NCBI GenBank assembly: GCA_037127315.1 | Contig: JBBBDQ010001184.1 | Coordinates: 1,456,001 to 1,520,000, forward strand | Direction of reading: 5' to 3' | Length of the DNA stretch: 64,000 bases | DNA from: Ascarosepion bandense | Taxonomy: Eukaryota; Mollusca; Cephalopoda; Sepiida; Sepiidae | Shown: positions 45,061 to 54,839 of the stretch, in pieces | Layout: each line of letters opens with the position of its first letter | Position numbering within the stretch: position 1 is the first letter of the stretch | Position numbers and translations under genes: made by a program | The notes under the pieces: generated by a model | What the model was told of the DNA's origin: nothing | The model's input: the letters and a program-made list of their open reading frames with translations, nothing else | Database searches by the model: none

Positions 45061-46165
45061 ACCCATAAAAAAATGTAGATAAATGTAGGCGATATATAAA
45101 AAAATATAGTAATTAGACATAGGAAATTAGAAATAAAATCGCTAACGTCTCTCTACAAAATTATAACGTCTCTCTCCTATATTTTCTAGCTCTGAGCAAC
45201 ATTTGTCTTTTTATTACCATTAAAATCCCTCTTCTACTCTCCATTTACCCTAGTTTGTCAGGTAGTTTATTTGATATTTTCCTGTGTCTTTCTTACCTTC
45301 AGTATGTCCTGTGAGCGTTTCATCCTCCAATGCCTCTTTCTTCATGATACGTTCAAGAATTTGGAACAGATAATAAACTCTGTTCATTTACCTACTGACA
45401 ATCTTCACTCTGTGTTTCACAGAATTATATTCACTCTTCAAAAGATTTGATGGCAAAATTTGATTACTTTTCAGTAATCAAATATTCTTTAAAATTTGTA
45501 ATTTAATTTTATACCCATGACATTTTAATAATGGAAATTCAGATATTAATGCGACTTTGATTTTCTTCAATGTTATTTACACCAATTACTATTCATTTAC
45601 ACTAATTCCTATTCATGACAGAAAAAATCGACTATAAAAAATAAACTAAAAATATCAACTAAATGCAGCCGTCAATTCTACTGTATCAGCTTTCTTTCTC
45701 GCACATTCCGTCAATGGAAGTAAGTTCCATGTACTTGAATTCCTAAGAGGTACAATCTCCAAGAATTTAAATTCAACATCAATTCCCATCGCTTGTCCAG
45801 TTGACTCTAGTCCTTCACTTGTTCTCTCTTTATCACCTCGTTTATCTTGTTATTTTCCGTTCTCATTTTATCCTCGCAACTCTCTTCAGTTTATGACGGA
45901 GATTAAAAAAATAGTTAGAACCATTTTTGCATTCAAAATTTACTTAAAATCTAATTACTTAAAAAATTCTTAATACAGATAATTGGATAATTATTAATTT
46001 CAATCTACAGAAAATTGTGTAATTATAGAAAATTCTGACATATCAGTAAACAAATTAAGTTTAATTTTGATGTATCGATAAAAAATCCAGTTTAATTATC
46101 GAAGATGCAATTGAGGCGATATCATCTGCTAAAGTTTGAGCAGGAATGTACATTTAACATTATAG
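45061..46165. other. Unassigned sequence
   Basis: A plus-strand trace around 45700-45790 (RTFRQWK, NLQEFKFNI-like) resembles the extreme C-terminus of family J; the rest is unassigned. Confidence 0.35.
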
Positions 46166-46176
46166 AACACACACAC

Positions 46177-46179
46177 GCA

Positions 46180-46221
<42 letters not shown>
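46177..46221. repeat. (CT)n(TA)n
   Basis: CT to about 46199, then TA. Confidence 0.95.
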
Positions 46222-46224
46222 AAT

Positions 46225-46530
46225 AGTCATCCGCAGACAGATCTGTTTCGCAGCTCATCAGTACGGTTAGACTCCGATTGCTTTTAACCCAGGATTGAAA
46301 CCCGACTGAATTGGCGTCAGTCGGCGATTCTACCTCTGGGCTACGGGTGCTCGGTAGAAAAAGGCAGACTTTTTAGCGTGTATATTATCGTTATACATGC
46401 CCAATAGCCAGAATGTTCTAATTCATTACTGAATGAGCTATGCATACATGCCATATTAGCTACTATTCTTCCAGAGTGCTCAATCAGGGTGTGAAAGCGT
46501 AAATAATCATCCTGAGACAGATCTGTTTAT
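46225..46530 (-). repeat. tRNA-derived SINE, family C
   Basis: On the minus strand a perfect A box (TAGCCCAGAGG, plus 46333-46343) and a B box GGTTTCAATCCT (plus 46291-46302), followed by GTCATCCGCAGACAGATCTG near 46230. The word ATCATCCTGAGACAGATCTG at 46506 suggests a second truncated unit. A homologous copy is at 48.7 kb. Confidence 0.65.
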
Positions 46531-46531
46531 A

Positions 46532-47028
46532 TATTCTAATAAGGAAAATCATCCGATTACGTTACCTAGGTTTCAACCTTTCGGTATCTTCAGGCGTTTT
46601 ATATTAACTGATCATCCAACGCTTTTTCGAACGTATAACAAGAACTTCCAATACGCAAAACTGAAGGTTTTTATAAGGGGGGAGCTGGTCAAGACTAGCG
46701 AAATAATATAGTAAACACATTCATCCCTGTTCGTACAGGACCGAAATATATTTTCCAAAGTTTTACGTTTATTTAGTAACCTTTCTCATTCTGGAAATGA
46801 TATTACGGAAAACTTCTTTTCTTGCCATAATCTGCAGATATCCTCACCATTAAAGCATATTAAAATGAAACTCCAGACTTTTGAGCTCGTACGAATCCGG
46901 ATGAAAGTGTTTGCAATATTATTTTATGTCAAAAAAGCATTTGATGATCAATTAATACAAGACACCTGAAGATACCGAAAGGTTGAAAACAATGTAGTAT
47001 AATCGTCTGATTTTCCAAATTAGAATAT
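46532..47028. mobile_element. Foldback element with 95-100-bp arms
   Basis: Left arm 46532-46627 (ATTCTAATAAGGAAAATCAT, TTCAACCTTTCGGTATCTTC) and right arm 46928-47028 are inverted copies, about 80 % identical, around a core of about 300 bp. The outer flanks are both AT-rich (ATAT/ATTT). Confidence 0.8.
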
Positions 47029-47132
47029 TTAATATCTCTACCCGTGAATGTTTTTTATCTTAAATATGTATTGACCACTTTTGGATACATTTATTTACTG
47101 GTCTAATTTGTCCCTAACCAATAACTGTTTAA

Positions 47133-47136
<4 letters not shown>

Positions 47137-47191
<55 letters not shown>
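47137..47191. repeat. (TA)n
   Basis: Pure TA dinucleotide run. Confidence 0.95.
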
Positions 47192-47193
<2 letters not shown>

Positions 47194-47362
47194 TTTCGAA
47201 CATGTGCAAACGACATTTACAAACTACAAGGACATGCACAAAGTGTAGTTTGTGCATGTTTTAAAATATGATTAATAATAAATATTCATTGGTCAATTTT
47301 TATATTGAACTTTGTTTTAGATTAATGTTTTGAACGTTGCAATTTTTGTTCGTTTCTTATTC

Positions 47363-47367
<5 letters not shown>

Positions 47368-47404
<37 letters not shown>
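47368..47404. repeat. (TA)n
   Basis: Pure TA run directly before the Penelope-like remnant. Confidence 0.95.
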
Positions 47405-47409
<5 letters not shown>

Positions 47410-48160
47410 CAGAAATAGTGATTGTCTAAAATGCATTCTACTCCCTAGCACGAAGAATTTGCGCAATAGTTGCTGACAAAACCCTTCGTAAAATACACCT
47501 AAAGGGACTACAAAAAACACTACAATATACCCCACTCGACTAATAAACAAGCTTTTCCAACTGGCACAAGAAATACCATTAGAATTTCTCGTATAAGCCT
47601 CCACACACAATAAATGCAATTCATAATTATTTACAAAGATAAAAAGATTAATAGGATTTCTCGACAAAAATGATAAAATAAAAGAAATCTTAAAGACAAC
47701 TAAAATAATTAAAAGCAAACGCCAACCCCAAAAATGTAAAAAAACATACTAACCTCATCAAAATTCAAGCAACACACCACACAGGGTGTCACAAAATGCA
47801 AAAAGGAAAGTAGGGTATATACATGAAAACAGAAGGAAACAATTTGAACTTCGAAAAGACATCTACATTCGAAATAAAAACAAATCTGAGCTGCAATTCG
47901 AAAAACGTAATTTATACTCTAAAATGCAATGAATGCGCAAAATTAGACAAGACCTGAATAAAAGAGTAGCCCTGTAGAGAAGTAACATTAAACTAGCCAA
48001 TAACAGAAATTTATACGCTACACAACACTTACATGAATGGAGTGGAGGTAAATTCAGAGTAATGCATATCTACCAAAATGCAGATTATGACTCACTCATG
48101 AAGCAGGAAGGACTATTTATAAAAAATGCAAGCCTTCCCTCAACAAAACAATATGAAAAA
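47410..48160 (+). pseudogene. Penelope-like element remnant, RT C-terminus and GIY-YIG trace
   Basis: Plus-strand pieces read NTTIYPTRLINKLFQLAQEI, KIIKSKRQPQKCKK, NVIYTLKCNECAK (about 47905, offset frame) and HEWSGGKFRVMHIYQNADYD with LMKQEGLFI (48035-48125). The order KRQPxxxKK, then NVIYxLKCxxC, then a GGKFxVMPxY...QE end fits the RT tail plus GIY-YIG endonuclease of Penelope-like elements. Several shifts. It may instead be another family with a GIY-YIG-like tail. Confidence 0.45.
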
Positions 48161-48650
48161 CCTAAGACACACAGACACACTAATTCAAAAATTGCAAAAA
48201 ATAGTATTCCAAGAAAAACGAAAAGAACTAAATGACCCGTAAAATTGAATCGAAATCACTGAAATCAATTTTGAAGGATAAAAACGAAATCAAATTTCAA
48301 AAGTCAGTTTAATTTTTTTCTGGACAACAAAAGGTGAATGATTCCCAAAACAGAAGAGATTTAACGGGCGAGTGTGAAAAAAAAATTAAATACGAATCCA
48401 TATGAACGTTCTTACCTGCTGACCGACTACTTATTTATATATACACAGTATTTTAAGCCGTCAGAAAGACAAACAGATCTCGATATGCAACGTTACAAGT
48501 TTATTCGCCTGAAGAGAGTCAACGTTCGGTTTGAAACGTGTAGCGAGACAAATATCATTATGGACACTTAGTATATTATACAAAAAGCAAGTAATAATAA
48601 TTATAATAAATCTACACTTTAAACAAAATTTCACGGCTACTCGCACTTTT
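48161..48650. other. Unassigned sequence
   Basis: No feature recognised. Confidence 0.4.

Positions 48651-48654
<4 letters not shown>

Positions 48655-48688
<34 letters not shown>
48655..48688. repeat. (TA)n
   Basis: Pure TA run directly before SINE family C copy 2. Confidence 0.95.
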
Positions 48689-48689
<1 letters not shown>

Positions 48690-48693
<4 letters not shown>

Positions 48694-48912
48694 CATATAC
48701 ATATTAGTCATCCACATACAAGCCTGTTTTGATGTATCTCATCTTGCTTTTGGCCGGAATCGAAACTTGACAGATTTAGTGTCAGTCGGAGTCGTTACCC
48801 ATTAAGCCATAGATGCATGGAAACAGAGAAAGGAAAATTTTAACGTGTTGTATATAAGCAGTGTATACACATGCCAGTCATCGAAAGAACTCAATTCATT
48901 TCTGAAGAGTCA
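48690..48912 (-). repeat. tRNA-derived SINE, family C, second copy
   Basis: Minus-strand A box TGGCTTAATGG (plus 48799-48809) and B-like GTTTCGATTCC (plus 48756-48766). It shares TTAGTCATCC at its edge and the GTCAGTCGG segment with the 46.2-kb copy. Both copies touch (TA)n. Confidence 0.7.
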
Positions 48913-48913
48913 C

Positions 48914-48915
<2 letters not shown>

Positions 48916-48984
<69 letters not shown>
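48916..48984. repeat. (TA)n
   Basis: About 68 bp of TA ending at the Tc1 transposon. Confidence 0.95.
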
Positions 48985-48985
<1 letters not shown>

Positions 48986-49307
48986 TCCTGGTCAAAATAG
49001 GAAGACCAAATACAAAAGGGTTAGAAATATAAAATACTGTTACTTTAATTGAAATATATTTGCGAAACTATTACTTTTAAGTAGAAAATATAGTTTTTCA
49101 ACAAACAAGTGAAACTTTTAAGCTTTTAATTGATTAATTTAAATGAATATTGGAAAGTTTGTTCGTTTGTTTGTTTTGGTCATAAAAATAAGACTATGTG
49201 TTAAACAAATACTGGACAAAAGATTTAGAACTAATTAGTGTACTCATATCTTCGAGCGTGTAAATATCTACTTAGCTTATTTTCACCACTATATTTCAAA
49301 TTTTAAA

Positions 49308-49518
49308 ATGACTAAAGGTAAAATTTTAGAAAAGTCCGAACTGGGCATGATTGTTGATCTTCAAAAACGTTGTCCTTCTTAATGAGTCATTGCAAAGGAA
49401 ATTAGCCGTAGCAGAACTGTCATTGCTAACTTCAATAAAATCCGCATGCAAGTAGTTAAGGCAGATTCAAACATAACATCAAATAAAATAAATGCGAATA
49501 CAGATGCTTAATGCAGCA
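49308..49518 (+). pseudogene. Tc1-like transposase, N-terminal part
   Basis: ATG at 49308: MTKGKILEKSELGMIVDLQK, a stop, then VIAKEISRSRTVIANF, a paired-like helix-turn-helix with the IAKELGRSRxVI motif of Tc1/Tc3 DNA-binding domains. It breaks off at the insertion. Confidence 0.65.
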
Positions 49519-50055
49519 TTTTTTTTTAATCATATCACCCCGAGCAAGGCGGTAAAGCCACTGATGTGCAGGGGGCTACGTAAGAGTGAAAAGATTGGAA
49601 AAGAGAAAAGAGAAAGCCAGAAACCACATCCTAAACAGGGAACAAGGGATGAGCCTCTTCACCTGTTCAATAGACGTGGGTGGGGTGTGAACTGGGCGAT
49701 AGGTTAGTCTATCTACTCCAATTGAAAAAAAAAGGAAAAGGAGTGAGAAGATTGGAAAAAAGAAAGCCGGAAACCACATCCTAAATAGGGAACAAGGGAT
49801 GAGCCTCTTCACCTCTTCATTAGACGTGGGTGGAGTGTGAATCGGGCGAAAATTAGTCTATCTGCTCCAATTGAAAAATAAAGGAAAAGGAGTGAGAAGA
49901 TTAGAAAAGAGAAAGCCCGAAACCACGTCCTAAACAGGGAACAAGGGATGAGCCTCTTCACCTCTTCAATAGATGTGGGTGGAGTGTGAACCGGGCGATA
50001 GGTTAGTCTATCTACTCCAATTGAAAAAGAAAACGGAAAAGGAGTGAAAAGATAT
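49518..50055 (-). mobile_element. Non-autonomous element with family J tail, three-unit copy
   Basis: An A run (minus strand) at 49520-49527, the J-like tail (49530-49583), then tandem units starting at 49584, 49741 and 49890, with a partial fourth start at 50042 (periods 157, 149, 152 bp). The internal GTGAACCGGGCGATAGGTTA segment of units 1 and 3 is well kept. It interrupts the Tc1 transposase. Confidence 0.85.
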
Positions 50056-50700
50056 TCGACGGCATTTAAGGAAGGGTTTAAGAACGTAAAATGGCTACAG
50101 ATGCTTTACCATCTTCCACTCCATGAAATCTACAATTTGATTTGATTCCGATTATCAAAGTTGGATGTAGATAAATGGAAGAAAGTGTTGTTTTTAGATA
50201 AGAAAAAATTCAACGTTGATGGCCAAGACGTTTTCCCAAAAGAAATTTTCTCAACACGACATAGTGGAGGTGGATCAATTATGGCCTAGGGTACATTTTC
50301 GTACAATAGAACTCTTGACTTGCAGGAGGTTAAACACTGCTAGTTACATTGACATGTTAAGAAAGACATCGCTAATTACTGGTGGTCCTCGTTTATGTGG
50401 AGAAAAAAAGATTTTCCAGTAGGACAATGCTGCAATCTATAACGCTCGAAGGTCAAATGAGATTTTTTTATAGAAAACAACTTTCAGTTTTTGAACTATC
50501 CCCCGAGCTCTAATCGAAAATGTTTAGGGATGGCAAAGGATGTTTATAAACATGGGTCGCAAATTGAAATTCTAGATGCTCTTCATGCTACAGTTTATAC
50601 TTCCTGGGCGTGTATCTCAAGCACCCTCATGCAGAATTTAATAGTGAGTATGGCAAAGCGAATTTTCGAAGTTACTTTCCAAAAATGTAAAATATACTGA
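50056..50700 (+). pseudogene. Tc1-like transposase, catalytic part
   Basis: After the insertion the frame reads KWKKVLFLDKKKFNVDGQDV (first catalytic Asp in LDKKKFN), HSGGGSIMA, then shifted DNAAIYNARR (second Asp), a NYPPSSN / IENV segment with the glutamate in ALIENV, and VSMAKRIFEVTFQKC at the end. This is the DD34E order of Tc1/Tc3. At least three frameshifts and several stops. The acidic triad itself is still recognisable. Confidence 0.7.
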
Positions 50701-50959
50701 ATATTGAATTGTTTTTGTGGTTGATTTGTTCTGTATTTTCTATTTCTATTTACATGTTTTTATTTTCCTGACCAACAAAAAATACTTTTCAATGTTCGTT
50801 TAAATTAATCAATTAAAGTTTAAAATTATCACCTGTTTGTTGATAAACTACATTTTCTAATTAAATGTAAATGTTTGGTAAATATGTTTCGATTAAAGTA
50901 ACAGTATTTTATATTTTTTAACCCTTTGGTATCTGGTCTTAAGATTTTGACCAAGAGTG

Positions 50960-51125
50960 TATACATTTTTCTGAAAAATTATGAAGTTTGTCTTTAATCT
51001 TGTAGATGTATTGCTTCATACGTTATTTTTAGTAGATACTATTCTTTGGGTATTTTAAATAGTTTAGAAATTGTGTATATACTGCACTACAAATAGTGTA
51101 CATACATATAAAATACGTTTGAAGT
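50960..51125. other. Unassigned spacer
   Basis: AT-rich sequence between the Tc1 element and the mariner fragment. Confidence 0.4.
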
Positions 51126-51129
51126 GATA

Positions 51130-51432
51130 TAGTGTGTCCATAAACTCCCTTTACAATTTAAACAAATCATTACAATATCAAATAAATAGAAAAATATATG
51201 GAAATTATTATAAAACGTGGAGTAGATATCGTATTTGTTTCAACTGATTTAATGCACCTCTATATAGGCTATCTAAGTTGCACGAAGCACATTCAGGTGG
51301 TCGTCGATCGAAGTTGACTTCAGGTGTTCTTGGGCGTCCACTCCACGTATTATCCAACAATGTCACTGTCTCTACATATTTTTTGTGCCATGCACGAATT
51401 GACGGACATGACAGTAGGTCTCTTCTATAAAT
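51130..51432 (-). pseudogene. Mariner-like N-terminal fragment with possible terminal repeat
   Basis: The minus strand near 51405-51320 reads IRAWHKKYVETVTLLDN then SGRPRTPEVNFDRR, matching the HTH end and (G/S)GRPR linker of the same mariner-like group as 9.8 kb. At 51133-51160 TGTGTCCATAAACTCCCTTT could be the element's terminus. It replaces the downstream part of the Tx1-like ORF2. Confidence 0.5.
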
Positions 51433-51434
51433 TG

Positions 51435-52014
51435 ATCAGCGCGACTTCACTGTTGACTTGCTCAATGATCAAGCGTACCATATGAAGATGGTCCTGGATA
51501 GTCCTGCCCTTCACAGCACAATCAGACTAGGCAGGGCATCCCCACCGTTCTTATCCTTGCCTAGTAACTTGATAAAACCCCTGGTGAAGCGTTGAGGTAT
51601 AGACCCCTGCTTCATCCAGTTGTTGAAAATCAGTTCCAGCAGAGGTGCAAGCACGGGCGACTGCCTCACGTACAGTTCGTAGGGAAGACCATCTAATCCC
51701 GGAGACTTATTCCGGCCAACTAGTTTCAGCGCTTCCCAGATTTCATCCTCTCTTATGGGCCCCTCGCACCCAGACGCTTTAGCCGCCTCAAGACGGAGAA
51801 AGTCAGCCAAATCGGTAGCGAACTGAGCAGAGCTCAGACCGGGCTTCCTGGTGAAATGTTCCTGAAAGTAATCACGAAATGCCTCACATATGCCCGCGTT
51901 TGTAGTCACGGTCCGATTATCCGGCAATGTGACGCACGCGACATGTTGTTGAGAAGCATTCCTGACTTCCTCCAACCGCAGTTCAGCGGCCATATTCGTC
52001 GCCTCGCAAGACAT
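51435..52014 (-). pseudogene. Tx1-like ORF2 reverse transcriptase, N-terminal part
   Basis: The open frame 52014-51511 has CEAFRDYFQEHFTRKPGLSS, then DEIWEALKLVGRNKSPGLDG and LPYELYVRQSPVLAPLLELI, FTRGFIKLLGKDKNGGDALP, the RT block 0-1 pattern of L1/Tx1 (KSPGxDGxxxE). Just after ALP a deletion of about 35 codons joins to CAVKGRTIQDHLHMVRLIIE in another frame (51530-51475), i.e. RT block 2a-3. The catalytic box is absent because the copy ends at about 51435. Confidence 0.75.
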
Positions 52015-52183
52015 TCTTTTTAACCTAGCCCTAACTACCAGAGCTTGGTCCTTTCTGATAAGCAGAGAGGCAAGCTCGGCCTTAGCTATGGTTACGTCCC
52101 CACTAACACGGGATTTAACAGCCCGATCAACTTTTTCTCCTGCTGTCTTTTATTCTGCTAAACTAGCTAGATTGGGCCGATTA

Positions 52184-52901
52184 TTAGTCAGCAGCCAAAG
52201 ACCTAATTTTCGATTTTAGTTTATCACACCACCTGTTCCCAATGACAGCCCCCGTCAAGTCCCGCTGTATCATTAGTTTCAGATGGTCCTGGAAATCTTT
52301 GTCATCAAACAATGATGCACTCAATTTCCAGTATCCAGCCAACCTAGGATTAGGCTTATCTAAGTTTACCCGGACGCGAACGAGCCTATGATCTGAATAA
52401 ATTATCGAATGAAATTTTGGACATTTTACAAGTCCTACGTCGACTCTCTTAACAACAACTCGGTCGAGGTAACTAGAACGTACCACCGTAGCCGAGTCGC
52501 CACTATTTGTCCAAGTCCACACAATTTCCTGCAGATGCTCGTTACGATACTTATTGACAAGATCAAACTTGTCGATAAAGTCCCGAAACGGCCTCACGTC
52601 AGGATTGGTAGTACCCGTATTTGAACCTATACGATCTAAATCGGGGTCAAGGACGGCGTTCCAATTCCCCACTAACACTACCGATTACCAGCCAGGAAAC
52701 ACCTCCCGAGAGTCCATCAAAACATGCTGAAAAAAGATGAAAATCTTTAGACAAAATCTTCTCATGATCATGAGCTGAAAACCGGGTCTCCTGCAAACAA
52801 CATACATCCACCTCGAGACTCTGAAGATCACTAACGAGTCTCGCAGAGCGAGACTCCGATCTCAGGTCCCGGGCATTCAGACTAGCTAACCAAATTGCCA
52901 T
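52184..52901 (-). pseudogene. Tx1-like ORF2 APE endonuclease, internally deleted
   Basis: ORF2 starts at ATG 52901: MAIWLASLNARDL, then VDVCCLQETRF (the catalytic Glu of the QET motif) and LSGGVSWLV. A deletion of roughly 100 codons near 52680 joins directly to LVGNWNAVLDPDLDRIG, where the usual GDFN motif reads GNWN. The frame then holds VVRSSYLDRVVVKR and FHSIIYSDHRLVRVRV (the C-terminal SDH motif with catalytic His) to 52184. The enzyme would nick the target strand. A native start is supported by the ORF1 stop 11 nt upstream. Confidence 0.8.
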
Positions 52902-52912
52902 GATCGAACCGA

Positions 52913-54816
52913 TTAAGGTTGGGCTTCCACATTGAACACAGCCGGGGAGAGGACACCCACGGCCTGTCCCATTGGTCCTGTACCCATTTCACTTTTGATG
53001 GATCCATCATAGGACAGGCCACCAGCGTCCAGGGGAAATATTATTTTCATAGCTTTATATAGGGAGGGATGAACAGAAAATGGGGGCCTCCCAGCACAGG
53101 ACTGTCTCAGCTTAGTAGCCTCCTCATCCTTCCAAAAAGACATTGCCTCCTCCATCATTTTCCAGACGTTGCTGGAACCAGGGCCTGCTCTAATGACAGT
53201 TAGAACTCTTTTGGCTCTGAGAAGATTCGCATCATTCCCGTATACTTTCCGGAATTTCAAAAGGGCTTTCAGTTCTTTGTGTCTTTTTGACAGATCTAAT
53301 GATTTTTCGGATTGTTCTTCTGTCACTTTACACACGTCTTTCCCTTTGTTATAGACTGTGCGCACCTTCCTTTTTTTCTGACTTTCTTCCGAGTCAGACG
53401 CTGAAGAAGGGCTTCTCAGTCTCTTTTCTTTTTTCTTGGGAGAAGATTTGGGTGTTTGTCAGGGGGGAAATGGGGGTGGACATAGGAGTGTTATGGGCAG
53501 GGATTTTTTGGAAGCACTTCTCAATACGGTCAGTTTTGATAGGGAGGGTTTCAATAACCTTGTCATAGGTGGAGGGGATTTTTTTTTTGGTGGATGGGCT
53601 GGAGGAGACCGAGGATGATGGACCTTTGGATACTCCTAAATTTGATTTGGTCTGCCTCTTCTTTTGCAATTCTTAAATTCTTAACTGCTCTATTTTTTGC
53701 CAGCATGGCTCGTTTAGTTTTTGTACGTCTGACGCCGTTTCGGCGTAAGTCGGTGGAATGTCACCCGCAGAGCTGGTGGAGGGAATGGGGCTGTAGGTGC
53801 CTTTAGTCTTGTGGTCTTCAGGGGACTGAGGCCCCGCTGTTTGGACCTTCCCTCTGCCCCTAGCAACGACTTGCCACTCACCCTCATCCTTCTCTTGACC
53901 CACATTTGTGGAAGGCGTTCGAGTCTGGGAGAGTGGGAGATTTTCCCCAACCGGAGGTTTGACCACACCGGTCCGAGCCGCTGCTAGACACCGCGGGTTT
54001 TACATTATCGGTCAGAGGGGTATTTTGGTCGACAGTGGCTGGAAGTCCAGAGGCCTTAATCCCTGGGGAGGAAGAGACGAGGTGACCAGTCTCGCCACAC
54101 CTCCAGCATTTTTGGTTTTCTACCAGTCACAATGACCGGTATGTTCCGGACACAAAATTCCAAACAGTTGGGGATGGAGTCGAAGGCTTCCTTATCGATC
54201 ATTATATCAAAACTCCATCCCTCGTTTAGATTGTCAGAAGAGGCTCACAGTATTTCGCCACACTTGGAGAAAAATGTAGTTAAGTGCTCTCCGACAATCT
54301 GAGGAGGGACCTCGTATACTGATACGCTGGTCTTTCGGCGTCCTTCATATTCGGTTGTTAGGATTAGGTCTTTCGTAATTAACTCCTTCTGTGCCATCTC
54401 CAGGCAGTCTTCTGCCGTGAGTAGCAGCACCTCCCACATGAAGTATCTAGTCCATTTTATTATCTTTGGGGTTTGATCCCCAAGGACAGCAGTGTACGGA
54501 TTACTGTGTCTTTTGTAGAACGACAAATTTTGCGTGATCGCTTGTCGACTACAAAGACTGACACCATTTTATGTTCAAAACTTTGTAATTCTTGAGGGTT
54601 AGCCAAAAGCACGTCCTCTTTCAAAAGGTGCACGTAACCACTGGCCCTCTCCAAGAACTCTGCTAGGTTTATAATACAACTTGGCGGGGACATCCAGGAT
54701 GATGGCGATTCCCCAGCCGTCTTCTGGTTTGTTGCTTGCTTAACATTTTCATTTGACTTTTTTAGTAGCAGGGCTACTTTTTTCCTTCTCTGGGTCTTGA
54801 TTTTTTGTGTTATCAT
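52913..54816 (-). pseudogene. Tx1-like ORF1 with damaged CCHC knuckle
   Basis: Pieces 54816-54460, 54526-54245, about 54240-53970, 53966-53673, 53669-53394 and 53365-52913 join into one ORF of about 630 codons. The middle has WEVLLLTAEDCLEMAQKELI and TSVSVYEVPPQIVGEHLTTF, a fold-like region before the knuckle. Near plus 54079-54108 the strand reads CWRCGETGHLVSSS: CX2CX4H is present but the last Cys position is Ser. A long Ser/Pro/Thr-rich linker and a charged C-terminus (RHKELKALLKFRKVYGND) follow. ORF1 proteins bind element RNA. The stop TAA at 52913 lies 11 nt before ORF2. Confidence 0.7.
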
Positions 54817-54839
54817 TATTTTTTTATCAGAGGGTCGGC

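Larger units (their letters stand above)
48985..50959 (+). mobile_element. Tc1-like DNA transposon with long inverted ends, split by another element
   Basis: The inverted terminal repeats are about 190 bp, about 80-85 % identical: left CTCCTGGTCAAAAT..., right (minus strand) CACTCTTGGTCAAAAT..., both next to TA. The transposase lies between (next two entries). A non-autonomous J-tail element (49518-50055) sits inside. Without it the transposon would be about 1.4-1.5 kb, normal for Tc1. Tc1 enzymes cut at the inverted repeats and insert at TA. Confidence 0.85.

Noticed and set aside
46285..46350. Functional tRNA gene
   Set aside because: A and B boxes are good, but no acceptor stem pairing is visible and the segment recurs as a SINE head at 48.7 kb.
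49584..50055. CRISPR-like array of 150-bp units
   Set aside because: Units are long, adjacent without unique spacers, and attached to a LINE tail in a eukaryotic context.
53169..54135. Plus-strand frames of 60-93 codons
   Set aside because: Antisense shadows of the Tx1-like ORF1 on the minus strand.
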